Positions 1 through 8,707 of a stretch of DNA of 64,000 nt are shown piece by piece. Numbering within the stretch: position 1 is the stretch's first letter; the number at the start of each line of letters is the position of its first letter. The DNA comes from Actinomadura oligospora ATCC 43269 (GTDB lineage Bacteria > Actinomycetota > Actinomycetes > Streptosporangiales > Streptosporangiaceae): contig NZ_JADG01000004.1 of NCBI RefSeq assembly GCF_000518265.1, forward strand, positions 248,001-312,000. Direction: 5' to 3'. Under the pieces are notes generated by a model. It worked only from the letters and a program-made list of their open reading frames with translations, was not told the DNA's origin and searched no databases. The position numbers and the translations under genes were made by a program.

Positions 1-2092
1 TGAGGATCTTGAGCAGGCGGGGCGTGTCGGGGGTCCCCAGCCGGACGAACATCGGCACGGTGCCGAGGTCGGCCTTGTAACCGCGCAGGTCACCGCCCTT
101 GACGGCGCGGTGGCGGACAACGTCGTACCAGGTGCCGGGCGGCAGGTGGACGTCGCGGCTCGTCCCGGACGCGAGGACGGGCGCGGCGAGCAGCGCGTCG
201 CCGAGCAGCCACTCGTCGGCGACGGTGTAGGACTTCGCGTCGTCCGGGTGCTGGAAGAACAGCGGCTTCATGATGGGCTCGCCCGTCCGGACGGCGCGGT
301 CGGCCTGGTCGCGGATGTACGGGGCGAGCCTGGCGTGCAGCCGGGTCGCGGCGGCGTAGGCGGCGGCGACCTCGGGCGGGTAGGTCACCCACTTCTTGTT
401 CACGAAGTCGTACACCTTCAGCGGGGACGTGGAGGAGTACTCGATCGGCATGAGGGCGGCGGCCTGCGCCCAGCGGACCAGGACCTCGTCCGAGGGCGGC
501 GGCATGCTGTCCGAGCCGCCGATCATGTCGGTCGCGACGAACGGGTAGCCGATGACCGAGACGGCGAGGTTCTGCTTGACGGCGGCGTTGAGCGAGGCCC
601 AGTCGGTGCCCTTGTCGACGGTGCGGGTGACGAAGCCGTACTTCTGCGCGCCCGTCCAGTGCACGCGGATGCCCGCGCCCTGGAGGTCGAACTGCTGGGC
701 GAGTTCCGCGCCGAGCCTGCGGTAGGCGGCGGCGTCGAGTCCGTTGGACGCGGCGCACCGCTCGTCGAAGAACTTCGTGTCGAACTTGAAGCCGTCCACG
801 CCGTAGTCGGCCTGCAGCTTCTTCAGCTGGCCCTCGTACCACTTGTAGGCGTCGGGGTTGCCGAGGTCGATGAGCCCGGCCTTGCCGTTCCACCAGGTGA
901 CCGTGCAGGGCTGGGACGAGTCCTGCTTGGACTTGAGGAGGTAGCCCCTGTCCTTGGCGACCTGGTAGTTGTCGGCGTCCAGGTTGATCCACTGGGTGAT
1001 CCAGACGCCGAAGTCGTAGCCCATGGCGTGGATCTGGTCGGACATGCCCTTGGGGTCGGGGAACTTGGAGTTCCACGTGTAGTCGCCGTAGTGCGTCATC
1101 CAGCCGTCGTCCAGCTGCATGGTGTGCCCGAGGACGCCCGCGTCGTGCAGGGAGCGCGCGTAGTCGAGGAAGCCCCGCTGGTCGACCGTGGAGTAGAACT
1201 GCGCCCACGAGTTCCAGAGCGGCTTCTCGAACTGCGCGGGCGTCGCGCCGATGGTCCGCGGCTTCCCGGCGATGCCGACGTAGTCCTGGTAGACGGCGCG
1301 CGGGGTGCGCTCGACGAAGACCGTCGCGTCCAGGCTGGAGGTGTCGGTGACCTCGAAGTCGGCGACGCCCTCGTGGACGCGTCCGAGGGACACGCGCATG
1401 AGGTTGCCGGTCTTCACGTAGAGCCCGGCGGACGTCGCGGTGAACCAGAACGGCTCGGTCATCAGGTAGGACGCCGGGCCGAACGTGGTGTCGTTGACCT
1501 GCTCCTTGCCGGTCGCGGCGTCCAGGGGCCAGGGCTGGCGGGTGTCGGGCTCGCCCTCGGCGTCGGACTTGGCCTCGCCGTGGCCGTACCAGTGGCCGCC
1601 GGACGCCATGTCCAGGCGCAGCGCGGACGCGGTGGCGGCCGCGCCGGTGACGCCGGTCTGGATCCGGTACCGGTCGGCGTCCGGGGTGATCTTCACGGTC
1701 AGGGTCGCGGCGGGGTCGGACGTCGCGACGGCCAGGTTCAGCGTGCCGTCCGTCCAGGTCGCGCTGCGGACGTCGGTCGGCGTGATGTGCGTGCCGTCCG
1801 CGCGGGTCAGGTCGAACGCGCCGGACGCGGCGGTCGCGAGGACGGTCTTCCCGGCGCGGCGGGTCGTGATCGCGAACGGGCTCCGGTCGATGTCGATCTC
1901 GTAGTCGCGGGTGGCGACGGCGACCGTCCGGGCGTCCTGGCGGACCGTGGCGGGCGTCGGCGTGGCGGGGTCGGCTTGGGCGGACGGGGTGACGGCGGCG
2001 GTCAGCGGCACCGCGAGCGCGGCGGCGGCGACGGCCGCGGTGCTTCTTCTGCGGCGGGTTACAGGACGGCTGCGTCGGGACTCACGCGGCAC
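1..2092 (-). CDS. Secreted glycoside hydrolase family 31 enzyme (3' end outside window)
   Basis: The gene runs off the left edge, so its C-terminus is missing. The product begins with an Arg-rich n-region, an Ala/Leu/Val core and a PSAQA-D cleavage-like site, so it is probably exported. It then has an N-terminal beta-sandwich and a TIM barrel with QLDDGWM, VWITQW and DGFKFDTKFF. By family knowledge the Asp in KFD is the likely nucleophile, and the later TDMIGGSDS segment supports a GH31 fold (alpha-glucosidase, xylosidase or sulfoquinovosidase group). The substrate cannot be told. The start is a GTG at 2092, preceded by GAGG; a GTG at 2098 is also possible, and an in-frame stop lies a little further upstream. 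Confidence 0.85.
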   Translation of the reverse strand, partial: MPRESRRSRPVTRRRRSTAAVAAAALAVPLTAAVTPSAQADPATPTPATVRQDARTVAVATRDYEIDIDRSPFAITTRRAGKTVLATAASGAFDLTRADGTHITPTDVRSATWTDGTLNLAVATSDPAATLTVKITPDADRYRIQTGVTGAAATASALRLDMASGGHWYGHGEAKSDAEGEPDTRQPWPLDAATGKEQVNDTTFGPASYLMTEPFWFTATSAGLYVKTGNLMRVSLGRVHEGVADFEVTDTSSLDATVFVERTPRAVYQDYVGIAGKPRTIGATPAQFEKPLWNSWAQFYSTVDQRGFLDYARSLHDAGVLGHTMQLDDGWMTHYGDYTWNSKFPDPKGMSDQIHAMGYDFGVWITQWINLDADNYQVAKDRGYLLKSKQDSSQPCTVTWWNGKAGLIDLGNPDAYKWYEGQLKKLQADYGVDGFKFDTKFFDERCAASNGLDAAAYRRLGAELAQQFDLQGAGIRVHWTGAQKYGFVTRTVDKGTDWASLNAAVKQNLAVSVIGYPFVATDMIGGSDSMPPPSDEVLVRWAQAAALMPIEYSSTSPLKVYDFVNKKWVTYPPEVAAAYAAATRLHARLAPYIRDQADRAVRTGEPIMKPLFFQHPDDAKSYTVADEWLLGDALLAAPVLASGTSRDVHLPPGTWYDVVRHRAVKGGDLRGYKADLGTVPMFVRLGTPDTPRLLKIL

Positions 2093-2118
2093 GGACACCT
2101 CACAGGAATGCTCGATAG

Positions 2119-2131
2119 TGAGCGTTTCTCA
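2119..2131. promoter_or_regulatory. Small inverted repeat in the GH31 promoter region
   Basis: TGAG and CTCA arms flank a 5-bp spacer containing a CG step, just upstream of the glycosidase start. The layout is compatible with an operator for a sugar-responsive regulator (LacI or similar). No such regulator is in the window, so this is a weak inference. Confidence 0.25.
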
Positions 2132-2179
2132 AGCATCCCGAGCGTAAATGCGCAATCGGCGAAGATCAAGAGACACGAC

Positions 2180-2210
2180 GGCCCCGGACGCCTCAGGAGC
2201 GTCCGGGGCC
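2180..2210 (-). terminator. Strong hairpin downstream of the aminotransferase gene
   Basis: Two perfectly complementary 12-bp arms (GGCCCCGGACGC and its complement) flank a 7-nt loop. On the minus strand the sequence after the stem is moderately T-rich. It lies just past the aminotransferase stop and before the GH31 promoter, as expected for an intrinsic terminator in a GC-rich actinomycete. Confidence 0.7.
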
Positions 2211-2230
2211 TCGTCGGAAGGTGAGGGAGG

Positions 2231-3397
2231 TCAGCGGGCGAGGCGGTGGAGGCGTTCCACGGCGTCGTCGATGACGTCCTCGCGCTTGCAGAACGCGAAG
2301 CGGACGAAATGCGCCCCCGCCTCGGCGTGGTCGTAGAACACCTGCGTCGGGATCGCGACGACCCCGGCGCGTTCGGGGAGCGCGCGGGCGAGTTCGAGAC
2401 CGTCGGTGAACCCGAGCGGGCGGATGTCGGCCTGCACGAAGTAGGTGCCCTGCGGGCGGAGCGTCGCGAACCCGGCGGCCTCCAGGCCGCTGATCAGGCG
2501 GTCGCGCTTGGCCTGCAGCGACTTGCGCAGGTTCTCCACCCACGCGGTCTCCTCGCGCAGCGCGTACGCGGTCGCGCGCTGGTAGGGGGCGCTCGCGGTG
2601 AAGGTGACGAACTGCGCGACCGTCCGGACGGCGTTGACGAACGGCGCGGGCGCGCACACCCAGCCGGTCTTCCAGCCGGTCACCGAGAACGTCTTGCCGG
2701 TGGAGGAGATCACGACCGTCCGCTCGCGCATCCCGGGAAGGGTGGCGAGGCTGATGTGCTCGACGTCGTCGAAGGTCAGGTACTCGTACACCTCGTCGGT
2801 GATCGCGACGAGGTCGTGCTCGCGGCAGACCGCCGCGATCTGCTCCAGCTCGGCGCGGGTGAACACCGTCCCGGTCGGGTTGTGCGGCGAGTTCACCATG
2901 ATCAGCCTGGTGCGCGGGGTGACGGCGGCGCGCAGCTCGTCCGGGTCGAAGGTGAACCGGCCGTGCTCGGGGCGGAGCGTGACCGTCCGGCGGACGGCCC
3001 CGGCCATCGCGATCATCGCCGCGTAGGAGTCGTAGTACGGCTCGAAGACGATCACCTCGTCGCCGGGCTCGGCGAGACCGAGCAGCGCGGCGGCGATGCC
3101 CTCGGTCGCGCCGACGGTCACGAACACCTCGGTCGCCGGGTCGTAGTCGAGGCCGTACCGGGCCCGGCGCTGCTCGGCGACGGCGTCCCGCAGCTCGGGG
3201 ACGCCCGGTCCGGGCGGGTACTGGTTGTCCCCGGCGAGGATGGCGTCGGCCGCGTGCCGGAGCATCGCGGCGGGGCCCGACTCGTCCGGGAAGCCCTGTC
3301 CCAGGTTGATCGCGCCGGTCCGGACCGCCAGCGCCGACATCTCCGCGAAGATCGTCTCGCCGAACTCACGCATCCGGCGGACCAGTGGCTCAGTCAC
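2231..3397 (-). CDS. PLP-dependent class I/II aminotransferase (DapC / kynurenine-aminotransferase-like)
   Basis: The 388-residue fold-type I aminotransferase shows INLGQGFPDE near residue 30, the GATEGI cofactor-loop region, the NSPHNPTG motif and the PLP lysine in SSTGKTFSVTGWK. The C-terminal FVRFAFCK supplies the carboxylate-binding arginine. This pattern is shared by succinyldiaminopimelate aminotransferases of the DapC type, kynurenine aminotransferases and methionine aminotransferases, so the physiological amino donor is open. It is monocistronic, with a strong hairpin after the stop. If it acts as DapC it would serve lysine and diaminopimelate synthesis in the cytosol. Confidence 0.85.
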   Translation of the reverse strand: MTEPLVRRMREFGETIFAEMSALAVRTGAINLGQGFPDESGPAAMLRHAADAILAGDNQYPPGPGVPELRDAVAEQRRARYGLDYDPATEVFVTVGATEGIAAALLGLAEPGDEVIVFEPYYDSYAAMIAMAGAVRRTVTLRPEHGRFTFDPDELRAAVTPRTRLIMVNSPHNPTGTVFTRAELEQIAAVCREHDLVAITDEVYEYLTFDDVEHISLATLPGMRERTVVISSTGKTFSVTGWKTGWVCAPAPFVNAVRTVAQFVTFTASAPYQRATAYALREETAWVENLRKSLQAKRDRLISGLEAAGFATLRPQGTYFVQADIRPLGFTDGLELARALPERAGVVAIPTQVFYDHAEAGAHFVRFAFCKREDVIDDAVERLHRLAR

Positions 3398-3449
3398 CCC
3401 GAAACTCTAACCGGCGACGCTTTCGCGGGCGATGGTGGCTTTGGTGGGC

Positions 3450-4454
3450 TCAGCGGGTCTTGGAGAGCGTGTCGATCGTGGTGGCGACGGCGGCGGGGTC
3501 GGAGACGAAGGCCATGTGCTGGGCGTGCGGGATGAGGGTGGGGGCGGGGGCGCCGATGCGGGCGGCGGTCTCGGCGGGTGTGGACTTGCTGAACACGAAG
3601 TCGTCCGCGCCGAAGACCACGGATTTCGGCATGTTCACGGTGCGGAGCTGGGCGAGGCGCGACGTCGGGATGCCGACGACGCCCTCTCGGAGCATCGCCC
3701 AGACGGCCTTCTCGGCACCCGGGATCATGAACGGACGCCGCCATTGGTCGACGCCTTGCTTGTCGAGGCGCGGGCAGCGGGGTCCGCACGCGCGCGCGTA
3801 GGCGGTGCGGACGAGCCAGTCGGAGCGGACGCCCAGGCGCAGGGCGGCCGTCCGGTAGGGGTCGAGGAGGACGTACGAAACGGGGCTCTTCTGCCCGGCG
3901 CCGGTGAGCAGCGCGTCCCCGTCGAGGAGCATGAGGCCGCCGATCGCGTCCGGGCGGCGGAGCGCGGCCTCGGCGACGACCGCCGCGCCGCTGGAGTGCC
4001 CGACGACCACCGGCTTGGCGAGGCGCATCGCGGCGATGAACGCGGTCAGCTGGTCGGCCATGTGCGCGGCGTTGTAGGGCGGTTCGCGCTGGCTGTAGCC
4101 GTTGCCGGTGAGGTCGATCGCGAAGACGTGGTGGGTGCGTCCGAGGATCTCGGCGGTCGGGGTCCAGGCGTCGGCGGACTCGAACGCGCCGTGCACCAGG
4201 ACGACCGGGCTTCCGCTCCCGCCACTCCCCCATTCGCGGTACCGCGTCCGGACGTCCCCGGCCTGCACGTAGGACAGACCGTCCGGGACGGCGGCGCGTT
4301 CCCGTGTGGAGAGGACGACCACCATGGACGCCGCCGTGACCAGGCCCCAGAGGGTCACCAGGGTCAGGAGCGTCCGGCGCGACCACCGCCGCAGGCGTGT
4401 CCTCGATGTGGGGACGCGCGTTATTTGGGGGGCTTCGCGGAGTTGGTCCGTCAC
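3450..4454 (-). CDS. Membrane-anchored alpha/beta hydrolase
   Basis: The 334-residue product has one N-terminal transmembrane helix (about residues 25-50, basic residues before it) followed by an alpha/beta-hydrolase domain. The HGAF oxyanion strand, the GHSSGAA nucleophile elbow, an acidic residue in FGADDFVF and the histidine in HAQHMAF form a complete triad. The domain probably sits outside the membrane. The GTG start at 4454 lies 5 bp after the stop of the upstream secreted-protein gene, so the two are probably co-transcribed. A much longer reading upstream of this GTG runs through that gene in another frame and was not accepted. The substrate is unknown. Confidence 0.8.
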   Translation of the reverse strand: MTDQLREAPQITRVPTSRTRLRRWSRRTLLTLVTLWGLVTAASMVVVLSTRERAAVPDGLSYVQAGDVRTRYREWGSGGSGSPVVLVHGAFESADAWTPTAEILGRTHHVFAIDLTGNGYSQREPPYNAAHMADQLTAFIAAMRLAKPVVVGHSSGAAVVAEAALRRPDAIGGLMLLDGDALLTGAGQKSPVSYVLLDPYRTAALRLGVRSDWLVRTAYARACGPRCPRLDKQGVDQWRRPFMIPGAEKAVWAMLREGVVGIPTSRLAQLRTVNMPKSVVFGADDFVFSKSTPAETAARIGAPAPTLIPHAQHMAFVSDPAAVATTIDTLSKTR

Positions 4455-4459
4455 GCCCT

Positions 4460-5386
4460 TTACCGTACGGCTTGCGGTACGGCCTTGAACTCCCAGACGG
4501 TCGTCAGCGGGATGCACAGACCGGGCTGGACGACCTCGACCCGCAGGACGCCCGTGGCCGTGTCGTAGTCGAGGCCCTCGGTCTCGAAGGCGGGCTGCCC
4601 GTCGGCCTTGCAGGCGCTCTCCATGGGGAGCGGGCCGAGCGCGGTGACATGACCTGCGACGTCCTGGCCGTCGGGGGCGTTCGCCAGGTCGATCTGGAGC
4701 AGCGGGCGGACGACGCCGTCGACGGTGCCGTAGCCGTCGTCGGACGAGCAGACCAGGCGCGTCGCGGTGGTGAAGACGCACCCCTGCACGTCGCGGACGG
4801 GCTTGTCGAGGACGACGCGTCCGGTCAGCGGAAGGTCGTTCGCGGGGTCGTCGGCGGCCTTGTTCACCTTGGGCATCGGGGTGATGAGCAGGCGGTTCTG
4901 GACACCCCACTCGCCGGAGACGAGCCACTGGCCGTCCCGGCTGACGGCGGCGAACGAGTTGTTCATCGCCTCCCCCGGGACGAGCTTGTGCACGAAGTCG
5001 GACGACCGGAACCCGTTCGCCGTGTCGTACACACGGAACATCTTGGACGTCGGGGACGCCGTTCCCGACTGGTACGGCTCGACGACGTAGCCGCTGGAGA
5101 AGTCCGGGTCGCCGACGTGGTTCCAGCCCTTGAGCTGCGCGTCCGGCGCGACGACGTTGCCGGTGTACCAGAGGTGGTCGCCGCCGAACGCGCGGACCGT
5201 CGCGAGCCCCTGGTTCTGGAACAGGCTGCTGACCAGCGACGATCCGGTCGCCTGCCAGGGACCGACGGTCGGAAGAGCCGCTTTCGAGGGGGTGGCGGCT
5301 GTCGCCGGGGCGGCCAGGGCCAGGGTCAGCGCGGCGGCGGCCGTGGCGGTCGCGGCGGCGGCCAAGGGCGCGGTGTGGCGTGGCAT
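4460..5386 (-). CDS. Secreted protein of unknown function
   Basis: The 308-residue product has a clear Sec-type signal peptide: an Ala/Leu-rich core ending near ATAA at about residue 30. The mature part holds repeated WYTG, SRDGQWLVSGEWG and TEGLDYD segments. These resemble beta-strand-rich (propeller-like) extracellular proteins, but I do not recognise a named family. Conserved-looking cysteines (VQGCVF, LVCSSD, SACKAD, GLCIPL) may form disulfides outside the cell. It is the first gene of a probable two-gene unit with the alpha/beta hydrolase and is divergent from the carboxylesterase across about 130 bp. Confidence 0.7.
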   Translation of the reverse strand: MPRHTAPLAAAATATAAAALTLALAAPATAATPSKAALPTVGPWQATGSSLVSSLFQNQGLATVRAFGGDHLWYTGNVVAPDAQLKGWNHVGDPDFSSGYVVEPYQSGTASPTSKMFRVYDTANGFRSSDFVHKLVPGEAMNNSFAAVSRDGQWLVSGEWGVQNRLLITPMPKVNKAADDPANDLPLTGRVVLDKPVRDVQGCVFTTATRLVCSSDDGYGTVDGVVRPLLQIDLANAPDGQDVAGHVTALGPLPMESACKADGQPAFETEGLDYDTATGVLRVEVVQPGLCIPLTTVWEFKAVPQAVR

Positions 5387-5502
5387 GTGGTCCTCCCCGG
5401 GGTGGAAGCCGGGTCAGCGTATCGGCGATCTTCGCCGGGACCGGGACATCGGGGTGAAGTTGTCATGAAGCGGTCAGCGCGCGGCGCGGGCGGCGGGCCG
5501 GG

Positions 5503-5508
5503 TAGCGT
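5503..5508 (+). promoter_or_regulatory. -10 box TAGCGT for a probable leaderless mRNA
   Basis: A TANNNT hexamer ends 8 nt before the carboxylesterase GTG. At this distance the transcript would start at or next to the start codon, giving a leaderless mRNA. The G-run between the box and the GTG is too close to serve as a good ribosome-binding site. Confidence 0.45.
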
Positions 5509-5516
5509 CGGGGGGC

Positions 5517-6950
5517 GTGACGGACGACGTGCTGGCGCGGACCGACCGGGGTGCGGTGCGCGGAACCGGGGCCGACGGGCTGGCGATCTTCCTGGGCGTC
5601 CCGTACGCGGCGCCGCCGGAGGGCGAGCGGCGGTTCCGGCCGCCCGTCCCGGCCGGGGCGTGGGACGGCGTTCGGGACGCGACGCGGTTCGGCACTCCCC
5701 CGCCGCAGCGCGCGGCGGCTCCGGGCGCGCCCCCGATCTGGCGTCCCGGGGACGGCCTCGACTGCCTCAACGTCAACGTCTGGACGCCCGACCTCGGCGG
5801 TTCCGGGTTGCCCGTGATGGTCTGGTTCTACGGCGGGGCGTGGCGGATCGGCGCGAGTCCCATGCCGCACTACGACGCGGCGCGGATCGCGCGCGCGGGC
5901 GTGGTCGTCGTGACGTTCGACTACCGGACGGGGTTCGAGGGTTTCGGCCACCTGCCCGGCGTCCCGGACAACCGCGGCCTGCGCGACCAGATCGCCGCGC
6001 TGGAATGGGTGCGGCGCAACATCGCCGCGTTCGGCGGAGACCCGGACCAGGTCACGGCGTTCGGGCAGTCCGCCGGGGCCGCCTCGATCGTGCTGCTGGC
6101 GAGCGTTCCCGAGGCCCGGGGACTGTTCCGGCGGGGCATCGCGCACAGCGTTCCGGACGGGTATCACGACACGTCCGTGGCGTCCGAGATCACGGGGATC
6201 ATCGCGGACGCGGCCGGGGTCGAGCCGACGTGGGAGGGGTTCGCGGCGCTGTCGCCGGAGGCCGTCCTCGCCGTCCAGGACGCGCCTGTCGATCCGGTGA
6301 AGCGGCCCGTCACGGCCTTCGCGCCGGTCGTGGACGGCGATCTGGTCACCGGCCCGCCGTGGTCGCGGATCGCGGACGCCGCCGAGGTCGACCTGGTCTG
6401 CGGGTTCGTCCACGAGGAGGCCCGCGCGTTCCTGCCGTCACCGGTGCCGCCGGAGCTGAACCCCGAGATGGTCGCGGGCGCGACGAAGGTCGGCGCGGGC
6501 GGCGCGAAGGCGTATCGGGCCGCGTATCCGCAGCTCAGTGACGTCGAGTTGGCTGTTGAGCTGCTGTCGGACGCGATGTTCCGGATGCCGACCACGCTGA
6601 CGGCCGAGGCGCACGCGGCGGCCGGTGGGCGCACGTGGCTGTTCGACTTCGCCTGGCGCAACCCCGAGGGCCTGAACCGGCACTCGATCGACGTGCCGTT
6701 CGTGTTCGGCCTCCCGGACTCGCGGTTCGCCGCCCGTCACCTCGGCTCGCCCGCACCGGACGGGTTCGCGGCGCTGTCGGACGCGATCCGGACTGCATGG
6801 ACGTCCTTCGCCGCGGGCGGCGACCCCGGCTGGGCCCGCTATGAGCCCTCGAAGCCGGTCGCGCGGGTCTGGGACGACGAGATCTCGGACGGGCCGTCGC
6901 CGGTCGCGCCGTCCGTCCCGATCTGGAAGGACGCGCTCGGGCTCCGGTGA
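5517..6950 (+). CDS. Type B carboxylesterase
   Basis: The 477-residue carboxylesterase/para-nitrobenzyl-esterase family member has the N-terminal FLGVPYAAPP signature, DCLNVNVWTP, the oxyanion stretch VMVWFYGGAW and the nucleophile elbow FGQSAGAAS at about residue 185. A late glutamate and DVPFVFG-like motifs are consistent with the rest of the triad. There is no signal peptide, so it is probably cytoplasmic. The GTG start is supported by the -10 box just in front of it. Natural substrates are unknown; family members hydrolyse small aliphatic or aromatic esters. Confidence 0.88.
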   Translation: MTDDVLARTDRGAVRGTGADGLAIFLGVPYAAPPEGERRFRPPVPAGAWDGVRDATRFGTPPPQRAAAPGAPPIWRPGDGLDCLNVNVWTPDLGGSGLPVMVWFYGGAWRIGASPMPHYDAARIARAGVVVVTFDYRTGFEGFGHLPGVPDNRGLRDQIAALEWVRRNIAAFGGDPDQVTAFGQSAGAASIVLLASVPEARGLFRRGIAHSVPDGYHDTSVASEITGIIADAAGVEPTWEGFAALSPEAVLAVQDAPVDPVKRPVTAFAPVVDGDLVTGPPWSRIADAAEVDLVCGFVHEEARAFLPSPVPPELNPEMVAGATKVGAGGAKAYRAAYPQLSDVELAVELLSDAMFRMPTTLTAEAHAAAGGRTWLFDFAWRNPEGLNRHSIDVPFVFGLPDSRFAARHLGSPAPDGFAALSDAIRTAWTSFAAGGDPGWARYEPSKPVARVWDDEISDGPSPVAPSVPIWKDALGLR

Positions 6951-6977
6951 CCGTCCGGTCGCGATCCGGTCGCGCCG

Positions 6978-7739
6978 TCAGGACGGTCTCATGCCGACAG
7001 TCCGCAGGACCGACACCCGGCCGGTGTCGAGGCTGTAGTAGGCGGCCACGAGGCCGAGGACGCCTTTGTCGATCTTCGGAACCAGCACCGGATCGACGGC
7101 CAGCGCGGCGACCGTGCGCAGCGTCTGGATCCGGATGGTCCGGTCGACGACGTCACCGCCGTGGCGGCGGGCCCGTTCGTAGGCGGGCCTGATCGAGTCC
7201 ACGACGGCGTTCAGGTGGGGCGGCAGGGGATGGTGGTGCTCGATCGACTCCACGGTCGCCTTCACCGCCCCGCACCGCTGGTGGCCCATGACCACGATGA
7301 GCGGAGTGGCGTGCTCGACCGGCCCGTACTCGATGGAACCGGTGACCAGCCCGTCGACGGTCTGCGCCCCGGTCCGCACGACGAACATGGAGCCGAGGCC
7401 CTGGTCGAACACCGTCTCCGGCGGCACCCGCGAGTCGATGCAGGACACGACCACGGCGAACGGGTGCTGCTCGTGAGCGAGCTCGTGCCGAAGTGGCAGG
7501 TCCTCGTCCGGGCACGTGCGGGCTCCGGTGGCCCACGCGTGGTTCCCCCGCGCGAGCCTTCTCCATGCCTGAGCCGGGGTGAGGGTATGGGTGCCAGTGG
7601 ATGTGTCGGGATGCGCGGCAGGAGCCAAACGGCCGGAGCCGGAGGCGCTCACCGCCGGAACCAGCGCGGCGAGGCCGAGGCCCCCCGTGGCCAGCCCGGA
7701 GCGCAGGGCCATTCGACGTGAGAAGTCGTTCACCCCCAT
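6978..7739 (-). CDS. Tat-exported beta-class carbonic anhydrase
   Basis: The 253-residue product carries the beta-carbonic-anhydrase zinc site: Cys and Asp/Arg in VVSCIDSRVPPE, then His and Cys in VMGHQRCGAVK. It should interconvert CO2 and bicarbonate. The N-terminus has a twin-arginine motif (SRRMAL) followed by a Gly/Ala/Leu core, so the folded zinc enzyme is probably exported by Tat. The ATG at 7739 places this motif near residue 8. A longer in-frame reading upstream enters the neighbouring divergent gene and was rejected. Confidence 0.88.
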   Translation of the reverse strand: MGVNDFSRRMALRSGLATGGLGLAALVPAVSASGSGRLAPAAHPDTSTGTHTLTPAQAWRRLARGNHAWATGARTCPDEDLPLRHELAHEQHPFAVVVSCIDSRVPPETVFDQGLGSMFVVRTGAQTVDGLVTGSIEYGPVEHATPLIVVMGHQRCGAVKATVESIEHHHPLPPHLNAVVDSIRPAYERARRHGGDVVDRTIRIQTLRTVAALAVDPVLVPKIDKGVLGLVAAYYSLDTGRVSVLRTVGMRPS

Positions 7740-7853
7740 TTGGTACCGCCCGGATTCACTGGGGCATCCCACGAACCGGCAAAGGCTGTTCTCGGGATTC
7801 GACGGTTGGACGCCACCTGTCGTGTCCGCGCGTCGAAGGGGCAGAATGAGGGC

Positions 7854-8657
7854 ATGCGCGTGGCTCTGTGTCAGATCGAGGTCGGCGACGACCCCAAGGA
7901 GAACCTGGACCGCGTCCTGGCGGCGCTGGCCGAGGCCGCCGGAACGCCGGGCGGCTGCGACCTCGCGGTGTTCCCGGAGGCGTCGTTCCTCCGCTTCGGC
8001 AACGACCTCGCCGCCGCCGTCGAGCCCCTGGACGGCCCGTGGGTCACGGCCGTCCGCGAGGCCGCCCGCGACCACGGCGTGAACGTCGTCATCGGCGCGT
8101 TCGAGCCGTCCGGGACCGACCGGGTGTTCAACACCGTCATCGGGGTCTCGTCCGACGGCGAGCTGGTCGGCTCCTACCGCAAGCTGCACCTCTTCGACGC
8201 CTTCGGCGATCACGAGTCCGAGCGCGTCGCGCCCGGTGACCGGCCGGTCGTCCTCGACCTGGCCGGGCACCGCCTGGGCGTCATCACCTGCTATGACGTC
8301 CGCTTCCCCGAGCTGGCCCGCGCGCTGGTGGACCAGGGCGCCGACATCCTCGTCATCCCCGCCGCCTGGGGCCAGGGCGTCTTCAAGGAAGAGCACTGGA
8401 CGACCCTCGTCCGCGCGCGGGCCATCGAGAACACCACCTGGGTCGTCGCCGTCGGCAAGGCCCCGGACCGCACCCGCCCCCCGCGCGGGCTGCCCGGCGG
8501 CGTCGGCCGGAGCCGGCTGATCGACCCGATGGGCACCGTCGTCACCGACCTGGGCCCGTTCCCGTCCGTCCGCGTCCTGGACCTGGACCCGGGCCTCACG
8601 GCCAGGGTCCGCGAGACCCTGCCGTCCCTGAGCCACCGGCGCCGCGACGTCCTCTAG
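7854..8657 (+). CDS. Carbon-nitrogen hydrolase (nitrilase superfamily amidase)
   Basis: The 267-residue cytosolic enzyme has the Glu-Lys-Cys triad of the nitrilase superfamily: FPEAS (Glu about residue 44), YRKLHLFD (Lys about 108) and ITCYDVRFPEL (Cys about 145). Length and motifs match the Nit1/omega-amidase branch, which includes deaminated-glutathione amidases and 2-oxoamide hydrolases. The precise substrate cannot be set from sequence. The ATG at 7854 begins directly at the conserved MRVALCQIE strand; upstream in-frame starts add no conserved sequence. It is divergent from the carbonic anhydrase. Confidence 0.88.
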   Translation: MRVALCQIEVGDDPKENLDRVLAALAEAAGTPGGCDLAVFPEASFLRFGNDLAAAVEPLDGPWVTAVREAARDHGVNVVIGAFEPSGTDRVFNTVIGVSSDGELVGSYRKLHLFDAFGDHESERVAPGDRPVVLDLAGHRLGVITCYDVRFPELARALVDQGADILVIPAAWGQGVFKEEHWTTLVRARAIENTTWVVAVGKAPDRTRPPRGLPGGVGRSRLIDPMGTVVTDLGPFPSVRVLDLDPGLTARVRETLPSLSHRRRDVL

Positions 8658-8707
8658 CGGGACCAGGACGCCGGTTGACCTGGTGTTTCACGGCGTGACC
8701 CGGCGGT

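Noticed and set aside
110..2224. Long plus-strand open reading of about 700 codons opposite the GH31 gene
   Set aside because: It is the antisense shadow of the glycosidase: no family motifs, and a composition typical of out-of-frame GC-rich sequence. The minus-strand frame gives clear GH31 motifs.
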